In this document: in pieces, positions 33,725 through 42,514 of the stretch
Position numbering within the stretch: the stretch's first letter is position 1
Layout: every line of letters starts with the position of its first letter
From: Perlabentimonas sp034003245
GTDB lineage: Bacteria > Bacteroidota > Bacteroidia > Bacteroidales > Tenuifilaceae
NCBI GenBank assembly: GCA_034003245.1
Contig: JAVEYY010000019.1
Coordinates: 16,317 to 80,316 of the forward strand
Length of the DNA: 64,000 bases
Reading direction: 5' to 3'
Translations under genes and position numbers: made by a program
The notes under the pieces: generated by a model
The model's input: the letters and a program-made list of their open reading frames with translations, nothing else
The model's database searches: none
Told to the model about the DNA's origin: nothing

Positions 33725-35182
33725 TTACTCCTTTTTCAACATTTCAACAATCTCTGCTTTGGATTTCTTAGCCACTAGTCCCTGCTCCTTGCCAAGACTT
33801 AGCATCAGTTCAAAAGCCTCGTCAAAATCATTTCTGATTTTACCATCCAGAATGGAATCTTTAATGGTATCCTTAATAACACCCACTGGCTTGCTGGGAG
33901 CAATTCCAAACACGTCCATAATAATTTCGCCTGTAACGGGAGGCTGAAAATTTCGCACAGTATCTTTCTCCTCAATTTCAACCAGTTTTTGCCTAACCAA
34001 CTTGAAATTGGCCAGGTAGCGTTTCACTTTTGCATCGTTTTTCGAGGTGATATCAGCTTCGCAGAGAGTCATCAAGTCGTCAATATCATCACCTGCATCA
34101 AAAAGCAAACGCCTAACAGCCGAGTCGGTAACATCGTTGCTCGAAAGTATAATAGGGCGAAGATGAAGCAGCACCAGCTTTTGCACATACTTCATCTTCT
34201 CGTTAAGCGGCAGCTTAAGGTTTCGGAAAATTTTGGGAACCATCTTTTGGCCTACAAACTCGTGCGAGTGAAATGTCCACCCTTGCCCCTTCACATACTT
34301 TTTGGTTAACGGTTTGGCAATATCGTGCAGTAGGGCAGACCAGCGTAACCACAAGTTGTCCGATTTTTCTGCCACATTGTCAAGCACCTGTAGAGTATGG
34401 TAAAAATTATCCTTGTGATTGTGTGCGTCAACCTTATCGACCCCTTTTAGAGCTCTGAACTCGGGAAAGAACTGTTCCAACATCCCAGTTTGCTCAAGCA
34501 TCATAAACCCATCGGAGGGTTTTCGGGCAAGGATAATCTTATTTAGCTCATCAACAATCCGCTCCATCGATATTATCTTAAGCCTCTCCCTATTAGCGCT
34601 TAATGCGCTGTAGGTTTCCCTGTCGATATCAAACTTGAGCTGCGAGGCAAATCTAATCGCGCGCATCATCCGCAGCGGGTCATCGGAGAAGGTTTTGTTT
34701 GGGTCGAGTGGAGTACGAATTATGCGATCCTCAATATCTTGAACTCCATTAAATGGATCGACAAGTGTTCCATAACTCTTTGGATGTAGGCTTATGGCCA
34801 AGGCATTTATGGTAAAATCACGTCTAAGCTGATCATCCTCAATGCTGCCATCCTCAACCATCGGCTTGCGCGAATCGCTGCTGTACGACTCCCGTCGAGC
34901 ACCCACGAATTCCACCTCCCAATCGTCGAATTTGAGCTGGGCTGTGCCAAAACGCTTAAAAACGGTTACCCGTTTTGTTCCTAGCCTTTTGGCTACCTCC
35001 TGCGCCAGCTCAATTCCCGAACCCTGTATAACCACATCTATATCCTTGGAGTTACGCTTTAGAAAGATATCTCTTACAAATCCACCCACTACAAATGTGG
35101 GTTTATCCAAATCGCCTGCTACGTCGGAAATAACCTTAAAAATCTTACTATCTATATATTTCTGCATACCACTATCTGACAT
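33725..35182 (-). CDS. CCA tRNA nucleotidyltransferase / poly(A) polymerase-family protein with HD domain
   Basis: 485 residues. The head domain has FVVGGFVRDIFLKRNSKDID with the G-G...D-x-D metal site, then EDDQLRRDFTINALAI and TFSDDPLRMMRAIRFASQL, the class II CCA-enzyme/PcnB pattern. A helical body follows and an HD phosphohydrolase domain with LLHDIAKPLTKKY (~residue 282). This arrangement fits a CCA-adding enzyme; poly(A) polymerase activity cannot be excluded from sequence. Gap downstream is 187 bases away, so they are separate units. Confidence 0.92.
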   Translation of the reverse strand: MSDSGMQKYIDSKIFKVISDVAGDLDKPTFVVGGFVRDIFLKRNSKDIDVVIQGSGIELAQEVAKRLGTKRVTVFKRFGTAQLKFDDWEVEFVGARRESYSSDSRKPMVEDGSIEDDQLRRDFTINALAISLHPKSYGTLVDPFNGVQDIEDRIIRTPLDPNKTFSDDPLRMMRAIRFASQLKFDIDRETYSALSANRERLKIISMERIVDELNKIILARKPSDGFMMLEQTGMLEQFFPEFRALKGVDKVDAHNHKDNFYHTLQVLDNVAEKSDNLWLRWSALLHDIAKPLTKKYVKGQGWTFHSHEFVGQKMVPKIFRNLKLPLNEKMKYVQKLVLLHLRPIILSSNDVTDSAVRRLLFDAGDDIDDLMTLCEADITSKNDAKVKRYLANFKLVRQKLVEIEEKDTVRNFQPPVTGEIIMDVFGIAPSKPVGVIKDTIKDSILDGKIRNDFDEAFELMLSLGKEQGLVAKKSKAEIVEMLKKE

Positions 35183-35373
35183 TCCTTTAGTTTTTCATGA
35201 CAAAATTACAATTTATTAACGGTAGTTTTTAGTCCTATCTAATCATATAATAACCAGAAACTACTAGCAATATTCGATATACCTCTGGGAATCTATATGT
35301 TGAGAGAGTACAAACCATAAAAAAAGGGTTGTGTTCAAAACCTAAAAAAATAATGGAATACTATTTGTATATC

Positions 35374-35381
35374 TATATTTG
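35374..35381 (+). promoter_or_regulatory. -7 box TATATTTG of the redox operon
   Basis: Fits TAnnTTTG, 32 bases before the first gene of the operon at 35414. Confidence 0.45.
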
Positions 35382-35413
35382 TACATATTTCAATACTTAA
35401 ATCAATTTAAACT

Positions 35414-35761
35414 ATGAAACTTTTACAAACCGCTGTTCACGAGATAGAGACAGCAGCAGAACTTGAGAAAAAAATTAACGATAACGAGAATGTAATGGTA
35501 TGCTGTGGCCGCATGGGCCCCATGTGCATTCCCGTGTACGACGTTATGGAGGAATTGGAAGAGGAAAGACCAAATGTAAAATTCTTCTCTATGGCATTCG
35601 ACTCCCCCGAGGCTGGAATTATTAGAAACGCCCCGATGTGTAGCAGCTTTATGGGACTACCATTTACTGTTTACTACAAAAACGGCAAAATGGTTAAAGC
35701 CACAACCAGTATACAATCAAGAAAACAAATCACAGAGATCCTCGATCAGCACTTGAGCTAA
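35414..35761 (+). CDS. Thioredoxin-fold protein with C-x6-C site
   Basis: 115 residues, no signal peptide. The fold is a thioredoxin: VKFFSMAFDSPEA strand, GLPFTVYYKNGKMVK with the cis-Pro loop, and C-terminal helix RKQITEILDQHL. The place of the usual WCGPC is VCCGRMGPMCIPVYDV, i.e. CC-G-R-M-G-P-M-C, so the cysteines are six residues apart, with one extra Cys just before and another in NAPMCSS. A normal CxxC disulfide is therefore not possible by the standard geometry. It heads a five-gene redox operon directly before thioredoxin reductase, which could be its partner. Function unknown. Confidence 0.75.
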   Translation: MKLLQTAVHEIETAAELEKKINDNENVMVCCGRMGPMCIPVYDVMEELEEERPNVKFFSMAFDSPEAGIIRNAPMCSSFMGLPFTVYYKNGKMVKATTSIQSRKQITEILDQHLS

Positions 35762-35804
35762 GCATCGGCAAGGATTAAAGTAAAAAATCATTGTTTTAGA
35801 AGAA

Positions 35805-36734
35805 ATGGACGAGGTTTTTGATGTAATGATAATTGGTGCAGGTGCCGCGGGTCTTACCGCAGGCATCTACACCTCACGGGCAAAGCTAAACACGGTAATT
35901 CTGAACGAAGGCGCTATTGGTGGACAAATGGTGCTAACCAACGAGATAGCCAACTACCCTGGTGTTGAAACTACCAACGGGTACGTTTTGGCAAACACCA
36001 TGAAAAAGCAGGCCAAAGATTTTGGATGTAAGATTAAGTCGAATATCAAAATTGTTGAGTATAGGTTGAACAACGATATTAAGTCGGTAGTTCTCGATGA
36101 TGATCGAATTATAAGCGCAAAAACAGTAATTCTTGCCCAAGGTGGTCGTCCACGCTCGTTGAACATTCCTGGCGAGGATGTGTTTAAGGGCAAAGGCATT
36201 TCGTACTGCGCCACCTGCGACGGTGAATTCTTTACCGATAAGGAGTTGGTAGTGGTAGGTGGTGGCAACTCGGCTCTTGAAGAGGCTGTATCGCTCACCA
36301 AGTACGCTTCAAAAGTAACCATTGTGCACCAATTCGACCATTTCCAGGCGTTTGAACATGCCATACAGGAGGCAAAAGCCAATCCAAAAATCAACTTTAT
36401 AATGGGGTCGGAACTTAGAGAATTTGGGGGAAATGGAAAGTTAGATAAGGTTAGCATCGAAAATCTTACGACAAAAACCATAACTGAGAAAGCGGTCGAC
36501 GGAGCATTTATCTTTATTGGATATCTCCCCAATACCGAAACCCTCCATGGTGTAGTGGAGCTGAATGCCAAAAACGAAATTGTGGTAGATTCCGATATGC
36601 ACACCAATATTCCAGGCGTATTTGCAGCAGGCGACTGCATCAACAAAAAGTATCGCCAGGTAACAACAGCAGTAGCCGAAGGAACAATTGCAGCATTAAG
36701 CGCAGCGGATTATTTACGAGGTCAAAACAGGTAG
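35805..36734 (+). CDS. trxB: Thioredoxin-disulfide reductase
   Basis: 309 residues. FAD site IIGAGAAGLTAGIYTSRAKL at the N-terminus, redox site YCATCDGEFF (C-x2-C, ~residue 140), NADPH site VVVGGGNSALEEAVSLTK and a C-terminal GVFAAGDCINKKYRQVTTA. Transfers electrons from NADPH to thioredoxin in the cytoplasm. Starts 43 bases after the C-x6-C protein and ends 1 base before the next start. Its natural partner trxA is two genes downstream. Confidence 0.97.
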   Translation: MDEVFDVMIIGAGAAGLTAGIYTSRAKLNTVILNEGAIGGQMVLTNEIANYPGVETTNGYVLANTMKKQAKDFGCKIKSNIKIVEYRLNNDIKSVVLDDDRIISAKTVILAQGGRPRSLNIPGEDVFKGKGISYCATCDGEFFTDKELVVVGGGNSALEEAVSLTKYASKVTIVHQFDHFQAFEHAIQEAKANPKINFIMGSELREFGGNGKLDKVSIENLTTKTITEKAVDGAFIFIGYLPNTETLHGVVELNAKNEIVVDSDMHTNIPGVFAAGDCINKKYRQVTTAVAEGTIAALSAADYLRGQNR

Positions 36735-36735
36735 T

Positions 36736-37320
36736 ATGATAGAGGTAAAATCATTATCTGAGCTAAAACAGCACGTAAAAGAGAAGACAAAAGCATATCT
36801 TTTACTCTATAAAAGCGGAGCCGATAAAAGCGAATGTGCTAGGCAAAATATTTCGCTTGGAGCACAAACTGCAAAAGGAATTGATATTTTCTTCGCTGAT
36901 GTTAACAATACCCGCGATATAAACCCCGAGTATAATATTAGCACTGTTCCTGCCCTTATTGAATTCGACAATGGGACTGCCATAAATGTGGTTAAAGGAT
37001 GTAACGACAGCAGCTACTACAAGGCCTTGCTCGAAAATGCTTTGTATATAGTTGACACAAAAAATGATGAAACGCCTCAAATATCGGTAACAGTATACTC
37101 AACCCCCTCGTGCTCGTGGTGTAATACGCTAAAGGCCTATCTTCGAAAGCATCGAATACGGTTTACAGATATAGATGTATCGAGAAATCAAAATGCAGCA
37201 GAGTATATGGTCCAACGTTCGGGACAGCGAGGAGTGCCACAAACTGATATTGGAGGGGAGATGATAGTTGGATTTAATCAAGCTCGCATAAACGAGCTGC
37301 TAAATATTAAAGGGCAGTAG
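36736..37320 (+). CDS. Degenerate thioredoxin domain fused to glutaredoxin
   Basis: 194 residues. Residues 1-~100 keep a thioredoxin fold (LLLYKSGADKSECARQN, FFADVNNTRDINPEYNISTV, PALIEFDNG with cis-Pro) but the CxxC has become S..K-S-E-C, so at most one Cys remains. Residues ~115-194 are a glutaredoxin with VYSTPSCSWCNTLKAYL (CSWC), the RGVPQTDIGG cis-Pro loop and MIVGF. The Trx half may be a binding or docking domain and the Grx half the active one. The gene begins one base after trxB's stop, so the two are translationally coupled. Confidence 0.8.
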   Translation: MIEVKSLSELKQHVKEKTKAYLLLYKSGADKSECARQNISLGAQTAKGIDIFFADVNNTRDINPEYNISTVPALIEFDNGTAINVVKGCNDSSYYKALLENALYIVDTKNDETPQISVTVYSTPSCSWCNTLKAYLRKHRIRFTDIDVSRNQNAAEYMVQRSGQRGVPQTDIGGEMIVGFNQARINELLNIKGQ

Positions 37321-37365
37321 GTATTGCCAGTTGAATATTTTTTTGTAATTTGAAAATATTGTAAA

Positions 37366-37653
37366 ATGAAAGAGCTACAACCAGTAAACCAAAATGTGCT
37401 TCTTGAAATTCCTTCGAACAACGAGGAGTCAAGAACATCATCAGGTCTTATTATACCCGATACTGCTAAAGACAAGAAAAACATTGCCCGAGTGGTGGCT
37501 TTAAGCAATATCGAAAACACAGAGATTGCCATTGGCGATCAGGTTTTGTATAGTGGTTTCAACGGAACAGAAACAGAGTTTGAGGGGAAGAATTATTTGC
37601 TAATTCAGTACTCCGATATTCTGGCCAAAATTGTTGAAACCGACGAAATTTAA
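37366..37653 (+). CDS. GroES-like co-chaperone without an adjacent groEL
   Basis: 95 residues, the length of GroES. Contains the mobile loop region SNNEESRTSSGLIIPDTAKD, whose GLII resembles the IVL GroEL-binding triad, and the closing GDQVLYSGFNGTETEFEGK, YLLIQYSDILAKI. The early QPVNQNVLLEI matches the GroES start (LHDRVLVK). Divergent enough to be a paralogue rather than the housekeeping GroES. It sits between the Grx fusion (45 bases) and thioredoxin (50 bases), so its job is probably tied to redox homeostasis. No groEL in the window. Confidence 0.85.
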   Translation: MKELQPVNQNVLLEIPSNNEESRTSSGLIIPDTAKDKKNIARVVALSNIENTEIAIGDQVLYSGFNGTETEFEGKNYLLIQYSDILAKIVETDEI

Positions 37654-37703
37654 TTAACCGGGAGATAATAACTCCCATTTTAAACATTCAAACAGAAAAT
37701 ATT

Positions 37704-38060
37704 ATGTTAGAGCACTTAACCATGGAAACATTCAAGTCGAAAGTATTCGACTTTGAAAAGAATACCGATTGGAAATTCGAAGGCGATAAGCCTGCAGTAA
37801 TTGATTTTTACGCCGATTGGTGTGGCCCCTGCAAAATGGTAGCCCCAATTCTCGAAGAACTTTCGAAGGAATATGCGGGTAAAATCGACATTTATAAGGT
37901 TGATACTGAAGCAGAGCAGGAATTAGTTGGAATTTTTGGAATCAGAAGCATTCCGTCAATTCTATTTATTCCCATGAACGATAAGCCCCAAATGGCTGCC
38001 GGTGCGCTACCAAAAGATACCTTTAAACAGGCTTTTGCAGATGTGCTAAAAGTTCAGTAG
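37704..38060 (+). CDS. trxA: Thioredoxin
   Basis: 118 residues; an inner ATG at 37722 is possible. Classic site DFYADWCGPCKMVAPIL (CGPC), IRSIPSILFIP with the cis-Pro, and C-terminal amphipathic helix. Cytoplasmic disulfide reductant, recycled by the TrxB encoded in the same operon. Ends the operon at a hairpin terminator. Confidence 0.95.
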   Translation: MLEHLTMETFKSKVFDFEKNTDWKFEGDKPAVIDFYADWCGPCKMVAPILEELSKEYAGKIDIYKVDTEAEQELVGIFGIRSIPSILFIPMNDKPQMAAGALPKDTFKQAFADVLKVQ

Positions 38061-38075
38061 AGAACTCTTTAAATA

Positions 38076-38112
38076 AATGAATATGCCGGCTTTTTGAGCC
38101 GGCATATTCATT
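38076..38112. terminator. 16-bp-arm hairpin between trxA and purA
   Basis: AATGAATATGCCGGCT (38076-38091), loop TTTTG, AGCCGGCATATTCATT (38097-38112). Perfect arms between convergent genes. T-runs are short, so it is terminator-like but without a classic U-tract. Confidence 0.8.
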
Positions 38113-38124
38113 ATTAGAAATTTT

Positions 38125-39387
38125 CTATCGTACTATTGTTGCCTCTCTATCAGGACCTACAGACACTATTGTTATGGGAACCCCTGTTTCAGCCTCAATA
38201 AATTTGATGTAATCGATTAGCTCTTTGGGGAAATCTTTCTCCGATCGAATTTTTTCCAAAGAGGTGTTCCACCCCTTAAAATCGCGATAAATAGGCTCTA
38301 TTTGAGCATCAAACTCGTAGGGCATTACCTGCGTTTCTTCTCCGTTAACCCTGTATGATGTGGCAACTCTTATGGTTTCGAATGTGTCGAGCACATCGGC
38401 TTTGGTCATTATTAAATTTGTAACGCCATTGATCATCACAGCGTACTTCAAGGCTACCAGGTCGAGCCATCCACAACGGCGTGGCCTTCCAGTGGTTGAG
38501 CCGTACTCATTACCCTGATCGCGCAGCTTTTGGCCAATTTCATTCTCGAGCTCGGTGGGAAAAGGCCCAGAACCAACCCGTGTGCAGTAGGCTTTAAAAA
38601 TCCCAAGCACATTACCAATGGCGCTTGGCGCCAATCCTAAACCAGTACAAGCACCAGCACAAATTGTATTGGATGAGGTTACAAATGGATACGATCCAAA
38701 ATCGATATCGAGAAGCGATCCCTGAGCGCCTTCGGCTAAAACCTTATAGCCCTCCTTTATATACCTATTGATTTGATATTCTGAATCGATTAGCTGAAAC
38801 TGACGTATAACCTCCAGCCCAGCAAACCAGTCCGCCTCGTGCTGCTCAATATTAGCCTTATAGTCATACTGAGCCAAAATGTCAATATGCTTGGTTTTCA
38901 GTTGCAAATAACGATCCTTAAAATCGGCTCTAATTATGTCGCCAACCCTAAGGCCGTTGCGGCCTGTTTTATCCATGTAGGTGGGCCCAATTCCTTTGAG
39001 TGTGGAACCTATTTTACTTTTACCTTTAGCTGCTTCCGATGCTGCATCAAGCTCGCGGTGCGAGGGAATAATCAGGTGAGCCTTTTTGGAGATATATAGG
39101 TTCTCGGTGGGCTCTACTCCCATTTTGCGTAGCGAGGCTATTTCCTTTGCAAATATTACGGGGTCGATCACAACACCGTTTCCAATAATGTTGATAGATT
39201 TTTGGTGGAAAATCCCCGATGGGATGGTGTGTAGAACATGCTTAATATTGTTGAACTCCAACGAGTGTCCTGCATTTGGACCACCCTGAAATCGGGCAAT
39301 TACATTGTAGTTTGGGGTTAAAACATCAACAACTTTTCCCTTGCCCTCGTCGCCCCACTGAAGGCCTAGAAGCACATCGACTTTCAT
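38125..39387 (-). CDS. purA: Adenylosuccinate synthase
   Basis: 420 residues. GTP-dependent condensation of IMP and aspartate, committed step to AMP. GLQWGDEGKGKVVDVL with the catalytic Asp and P-loop at the N-terminus, NAGHSLEF, IGPTYMDKTGRNGLRVGD, LLDIDFGSYPFVTSSNT and GRPRRCGWLDL. Downstream of fur and relA/spoT, a gene order I recall as conserved in Bacteroidota. PpGpp is a known inhibitor of PurA, so proximity to the ppGpp synthetase is suggestive. Confidence 0.98.
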   Translation of the reverse strand: MKVDVLLGLQWGDEGKGKVVDVLTPNYNVIARFQGGPNAGHSLEFNNIKHVLHTIPSGIFHQKSINIIGNGVVIDPVIFAKEIASLRKMGVEPTENLYISKKAHLIIPSHRELDAASEAAKGKSKIGSTLKGIGPTYMDKTGRNGLRVGDIIRADFKDRYLQLKTKHIDILAQYDYKANIEQHEADWFAGLEVIRQFQLIDSEYQINRYIKEGYKVLAEGAQGSLLDIDFGSYPFVTSSNTICAGACTGLGLAPSAIGNVLGIFKAYCTRVGSGPFPTELENEIGQKLRDQGNEYGSTTGRPRRCGWLDLVALKYAVMINGVTNLIMTKADVLDTFETIRVATSYRVNGEETQVMPYEFDAQIEPIYRDFKGWNTSLEKIRSEKDFPKELIDYIKFIEAETGVPITIVSVGPDREATIVR

Positions 39388-39421
39388 ACTAAGTATCTTT
39401 ATAGTTGGTTACTGCGCAATA

Positions 39422-39448
39422 AATGCCGGCCTTATAGGATCCGGCATT
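39422..39448. terminator. TGCCGG hairpin between fur and purA
   Basis: AATGCCGG (39422-39429) with CCGGCATT (39441-39448) in the purA leader / fur 3' region on the minus strand. It shares the TGCCGG core with the 38076-38112 hairpin. Terminator of fur or purA leader hairpin; not decided. Confidence 0.5.
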
Positions 39449-39548
39449 ATGCAAAATTTTGTTTTAAAGATACAACTTTATGGATGATCTATCCAATAGA
39501 AGAGAGTAAAAAATGGGGGTTGTTGAAATCTTATATACAGTCAGGTTT

Positions 39549-40013
39549 CTACTCTGCCTCTTTCCTGGGGTTCATACAAGAATTACAAATCCCATAGAAA
39601 TAGAGCGAGTGGTGCGAAACTTTAAAGTTCATCGATTTGCTGGCGGTATTCTTTATCTCCTGAATTCGCGGGTCGCAAAACTCGATAACGCTCCCGCACT
39701 GGGTACAGATGAGATGGTCGTGTTGGCGACACTCATATGCTTTCTCAAAAACGGCTATATTCTTACCAAACTGATGCTTAACAACCAGATTACACTCGAG
39801 CAGCAATTCGATTGTATTGTATAATGTTGCTCGACTAACCCTATAGTTCTTATTCTTCATGTAGATATATAGGGTTTCGATATCGAAATGCCCTTCGCGC
39901 GAGTATATTTCCTCAATAATGGCGAACCGTTCAGGAGTTTTCCTATGCCCTTTCTTCTCTAAATACTCAATGAAGATTTTTTTAACAGAGTCTAAAGTGT
40001 TATCGCATCCCAT
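39549..40013 (-). CDS. Fur-family metalloregulator
   Basis: 154 residues. Winged-helix domain with the Fur pattern GHRKTPERFAIIEEIYSREG then HFDIETLYIYM and RVSRATLYNTIELLLEC, followed by the dimer domain with HDHLICTQCGSVIEFCD and a C-terminal CNSCMNPRKE. Two CxxC pairs make the structural zinc site. The regulatory His/Asp residues are partly present (ECRQHDHL). The metal (Fe, Zn, Mn or peroxide) cannot be assigned. Confidence 0.93.
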   Translation of the reverse strand: MGCDNTLDSVKKIFIEYLEKKGHRKTPERFAIIEEIYSREGHFDIETLYIYMKNKNYRVSRATLYNTIELLLECNLVVKHQFGKNIAVFEKAYECRQHDHLICTQCGSVIEFCDPRIQEIKNTASKSMNFKVSHHSLYFYGICNSCMNPRKEAE

Positions 40014-40135
40014 GGTGACAATTGTTTAAATTTAGAACAGATAAAAATAGTAATTGTGCGATTCACTTTCAAATATTTCCTAAAAATTTTACAAAAATTG
40101 AATGCAGGCCTGCAAACATAGGGGATTTACGAGTG

Positions 40136-42385
40136 TTAACTGTCGAAGTTTTCTATCCTTTTCACTGAATCTACACCCTTAATTCGCATTACATCGGCAA
40201 TAAGGTTGTTCAAATTTGCCGAATTATGGACATACAGATCGATGGAACTTTCAAAAATGCCATCGTGACTTTCGATATGCAGCTTTCGGATATTCACCCG
40301 AAGCTCATCGGAGATAATCCTAACCAGCTCGCTAAGAATACCAGCCCGATCCATACCTCTAACCTCAACCCTGGCCAGAAACGACAGCACCTTGTGGGTA
40401 GTCCACTTAGCCGAAACAATTTGGTCGCCATGCCGCGACATAAGCCTTATGGCCTCGGCACAGGTTACCTTGTGAACCACTACATTCTCCTCGGGAGTGA
40501 TATACCCAATTACATCGTCGCCAGGAATTGGGTTGCAGCAGTGAGCAACGATGTACGATTTGGACTCATCGTCGCCAAGCTCGCGAAGCAGGTAAGGCTT
40601 TTTGGTATCGAACTTGGTGGATTTTTCGCCATCATCCTTTTGTTGAATACGCTTACGGTGGGCTGATTTAGAGAACTGAAGTTCCCAGTACCTAATCCAC
40701 TTGCTCTTGGTATTCTTTTTAAGAATCTTTTTTAGGTTATCGAGCGATATTAGTCCCGAACCCACTTTGCTGTACAACTCATCCTTAGAAAGTACCTCGT
40801 AAGCAGGCAAAATCTTCTTAAATACGCGCGATGATGGTTGAATGCCAAACTCGGCCAGCTTGGCCTCAACCATTTGCTTGCCCTTCTCGAGCCTGTTCTT
40901 GGTTTCGGCCTTAAATGCAGCCTTTATTGCCGACTGAGCTTTGGCCGTTATTACAAATTTTAACGATTCCCACGAAGGTTTTTGAGTGCTGGCAGTTATA
41001 ATTTCAACCTGATCGCCACTATTTAGCTTATGACTTAATGGCACAAGCTTATGATTCACCTTTGCTCCAATGGCCTTGTTGCCAATCTCGGTATGTATTT
41101 CGTAGGCAAGATCGAGCGCCGTAGCATCGTTGGGAAGAGTTTTGGTATCGCCTTTGGGAGTAAAAACTACAATTTCGGAGGAGAAAAGATTTAGCTTAAA
41201 CTCATCGAGGAAGTCCAGCGCATCGGTTTGAGGATTCTCAAGCAAATCGCGCACCTGTGCTATCCACTTTTCAAATACGTTTTCTTGAGTTAGCGTATCG
41301 GTGTCTTTATACTTCCAGTGCGATGCAAAACCCTTCTCGGCAATTTCGTTCATTCGCTGCGAACGGATTTGCACCTCGACCCACTGACCGTGAGAGCCCA
41401 TAACCGTACAGTGCAGCGCCTCGTAACCATTTGCTTTTGGCGTGCTTACCCAATCGCGAATGCGATCGGGTTTTGGCTTATAGATATCGGTAATTAGTGA
41501 GTAGATATGCCAACACTGTGTTTTTTCGGGGATATGGGGATAGGGATTGAAAATAATACGAATTGCCAGAAGATCATAAATATCTTCGAAAGCAACATTT
41601 TTGGTTTGAATCTTTTTCCAGATAGAGTAAATAGATTTGGGTCGCCCGCTGATATCGAAATCGATGTTATTCTCCTCAAGCTTTTGAATAATGGGTAGGG
41701 AGAAAGAGTTTATAAGCTGCATGCGGCGTTTCTCCGAATCCTCAATCTTGCTCCGAATATCTTCATACACCTTTGGATACCTATACTTAAGGCTTAAGTC
41801 TTCGAGTTCGGTTTTAATATTATAAAGCCCAATTCTATGCGCCAAAGGGGCATACAGGTAGATGGTTTCGCCAGCAATTTTCATTTGCTTATTGGCCGGA
41901 AGCGAATCGAGGGTTCGCATATTGTGCAACCTATCGGCCAACTTTATAAGAATCACCCTAATATCATCGGTGAGGGTAAGGAGCATTTTGCGGAAATTCT
42001 CGGCCTGCAACGATGAGTTAGCATCGAAAACTTCGGCAATTTTAGTAAGTCCATCAATAATTGTGGCCACTTTCTTATCGAACAGGCGCTCAATATCCTC
42101 GATAGTGTAATCGGTATCCTCCACCACATCGTGCATTAGAGCACAGGCAATAGCCTTGGGGCCAAGGCCAATTTCGGTGGCCACTATTTTGGCCACAGCA
42201 ATAGGATGTAATATGTATGGTTCGCCCGACTTGCGCTTAACCCCTTTATGCGCCTCGTTGGCTAGGTTAAAAGCCTTTTTGACTAGTTTTTTATCCTCCT
42301 CGCTCTGACAGCGCGGACAATTCATCAACAAATCGTCAAACTGCTCCTCTACAAATCTCTTGTCTTCCTCATCTTGCAAACTCAT
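40136..42385 (-). CDS. Bifunctional (p)ppGpp synthetase/hydrolase, RelA/SpoT family
   Basis: 749 residues. N-terminal HD hydrolase: EPYILHPIAVAKIVATEIGL and ALMHDVVEDTDYT, catalytic residues intact. Synthetase: GRPKSIYSIWKKIQTKNVAF, EDIYDLLAIRII and DWVSTPKANGYEALHCTVMG. Then a TGS domain (VVFTPKGDTKTLPNDATALD), a linker, and a C-terminal ACT domain (ARVEVRGMDRAGILSELVRI). Rsh-type stringent-response regulator. Followed by fur and purA on the same strand. Confidence 0.97.
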   Translation of the reverse strand: MSLQDEEDKRFVEEQFDDLLMNCPRCQSEEDKKLVKKAFNLANEAHKGVKRKSGEPYILHPIAVAKIVATEIGLGPKAIACALMHDVVEDTDYTIEDIERLFDKKVATIIDGLTKIAEVFDANSSLQAENFRKMLLTLTDDIRVILIKLADRLHNMRTLDSLPANKQMKIAGETIYLYAPLAHRIGLYNIKTELEDLSLKYRYPKVYEDIRSKIEDSEKRRMQLINSFSLPIIQKLEENNIDFDISGRPKSIYSIWKKIQTKNVAFEDIYDLLAIRIIFNPYPHIPEKTQCWHIYSLITDIYKPKPDRIRDWVSTPKANGYEALHCTVMGSHGQWVEVQIRSQRMNEIAEKGFASHWKYKDTDTLTQENVFEKWIAQVRDLLENPQTDALDFLDEFKLNLFSSEIVVFTPKGDTKTLPNDATALDLAYEIHTEIGNKAIGAKVNHKLVPLSHKLNSGDQVEIITASTQKPSWESLKFVITAKAQSAIKAAFKAETKNRLEKGKQMVEAKLAEFGIQPSSRVFKKILPAYEVLSKDELYSKVGSGLISLDNLKKILKKNTKSKWIRYWELQFSKSAHRKRIQQKDDGEKSTKFDTKKPYLLRELGDDESKSYIVAHCCNPIPGDDVIGYITPEENVVVHKVTCAEAIRLMSRHGDQIVSAKWTTHKVLSFLARVEVRGMDRAGILSELVRIISDELRVNIRKLHIESHDGIFESSIDLYVHNSANLNNLIADVMRIKGVDSVKRIENFDS

Positions 42386-42514
42386 ATACCTGTCTGGCTG
42401 TTAATTAGCACCACAAATATTTAATCAATACTTTATAACAATAATAGCTATTCTTTAGCGTAAAAGGAACAGGATTAGCCAACTTATGGGGAATAATCGA
42501 TGGCCTAAGAGATG

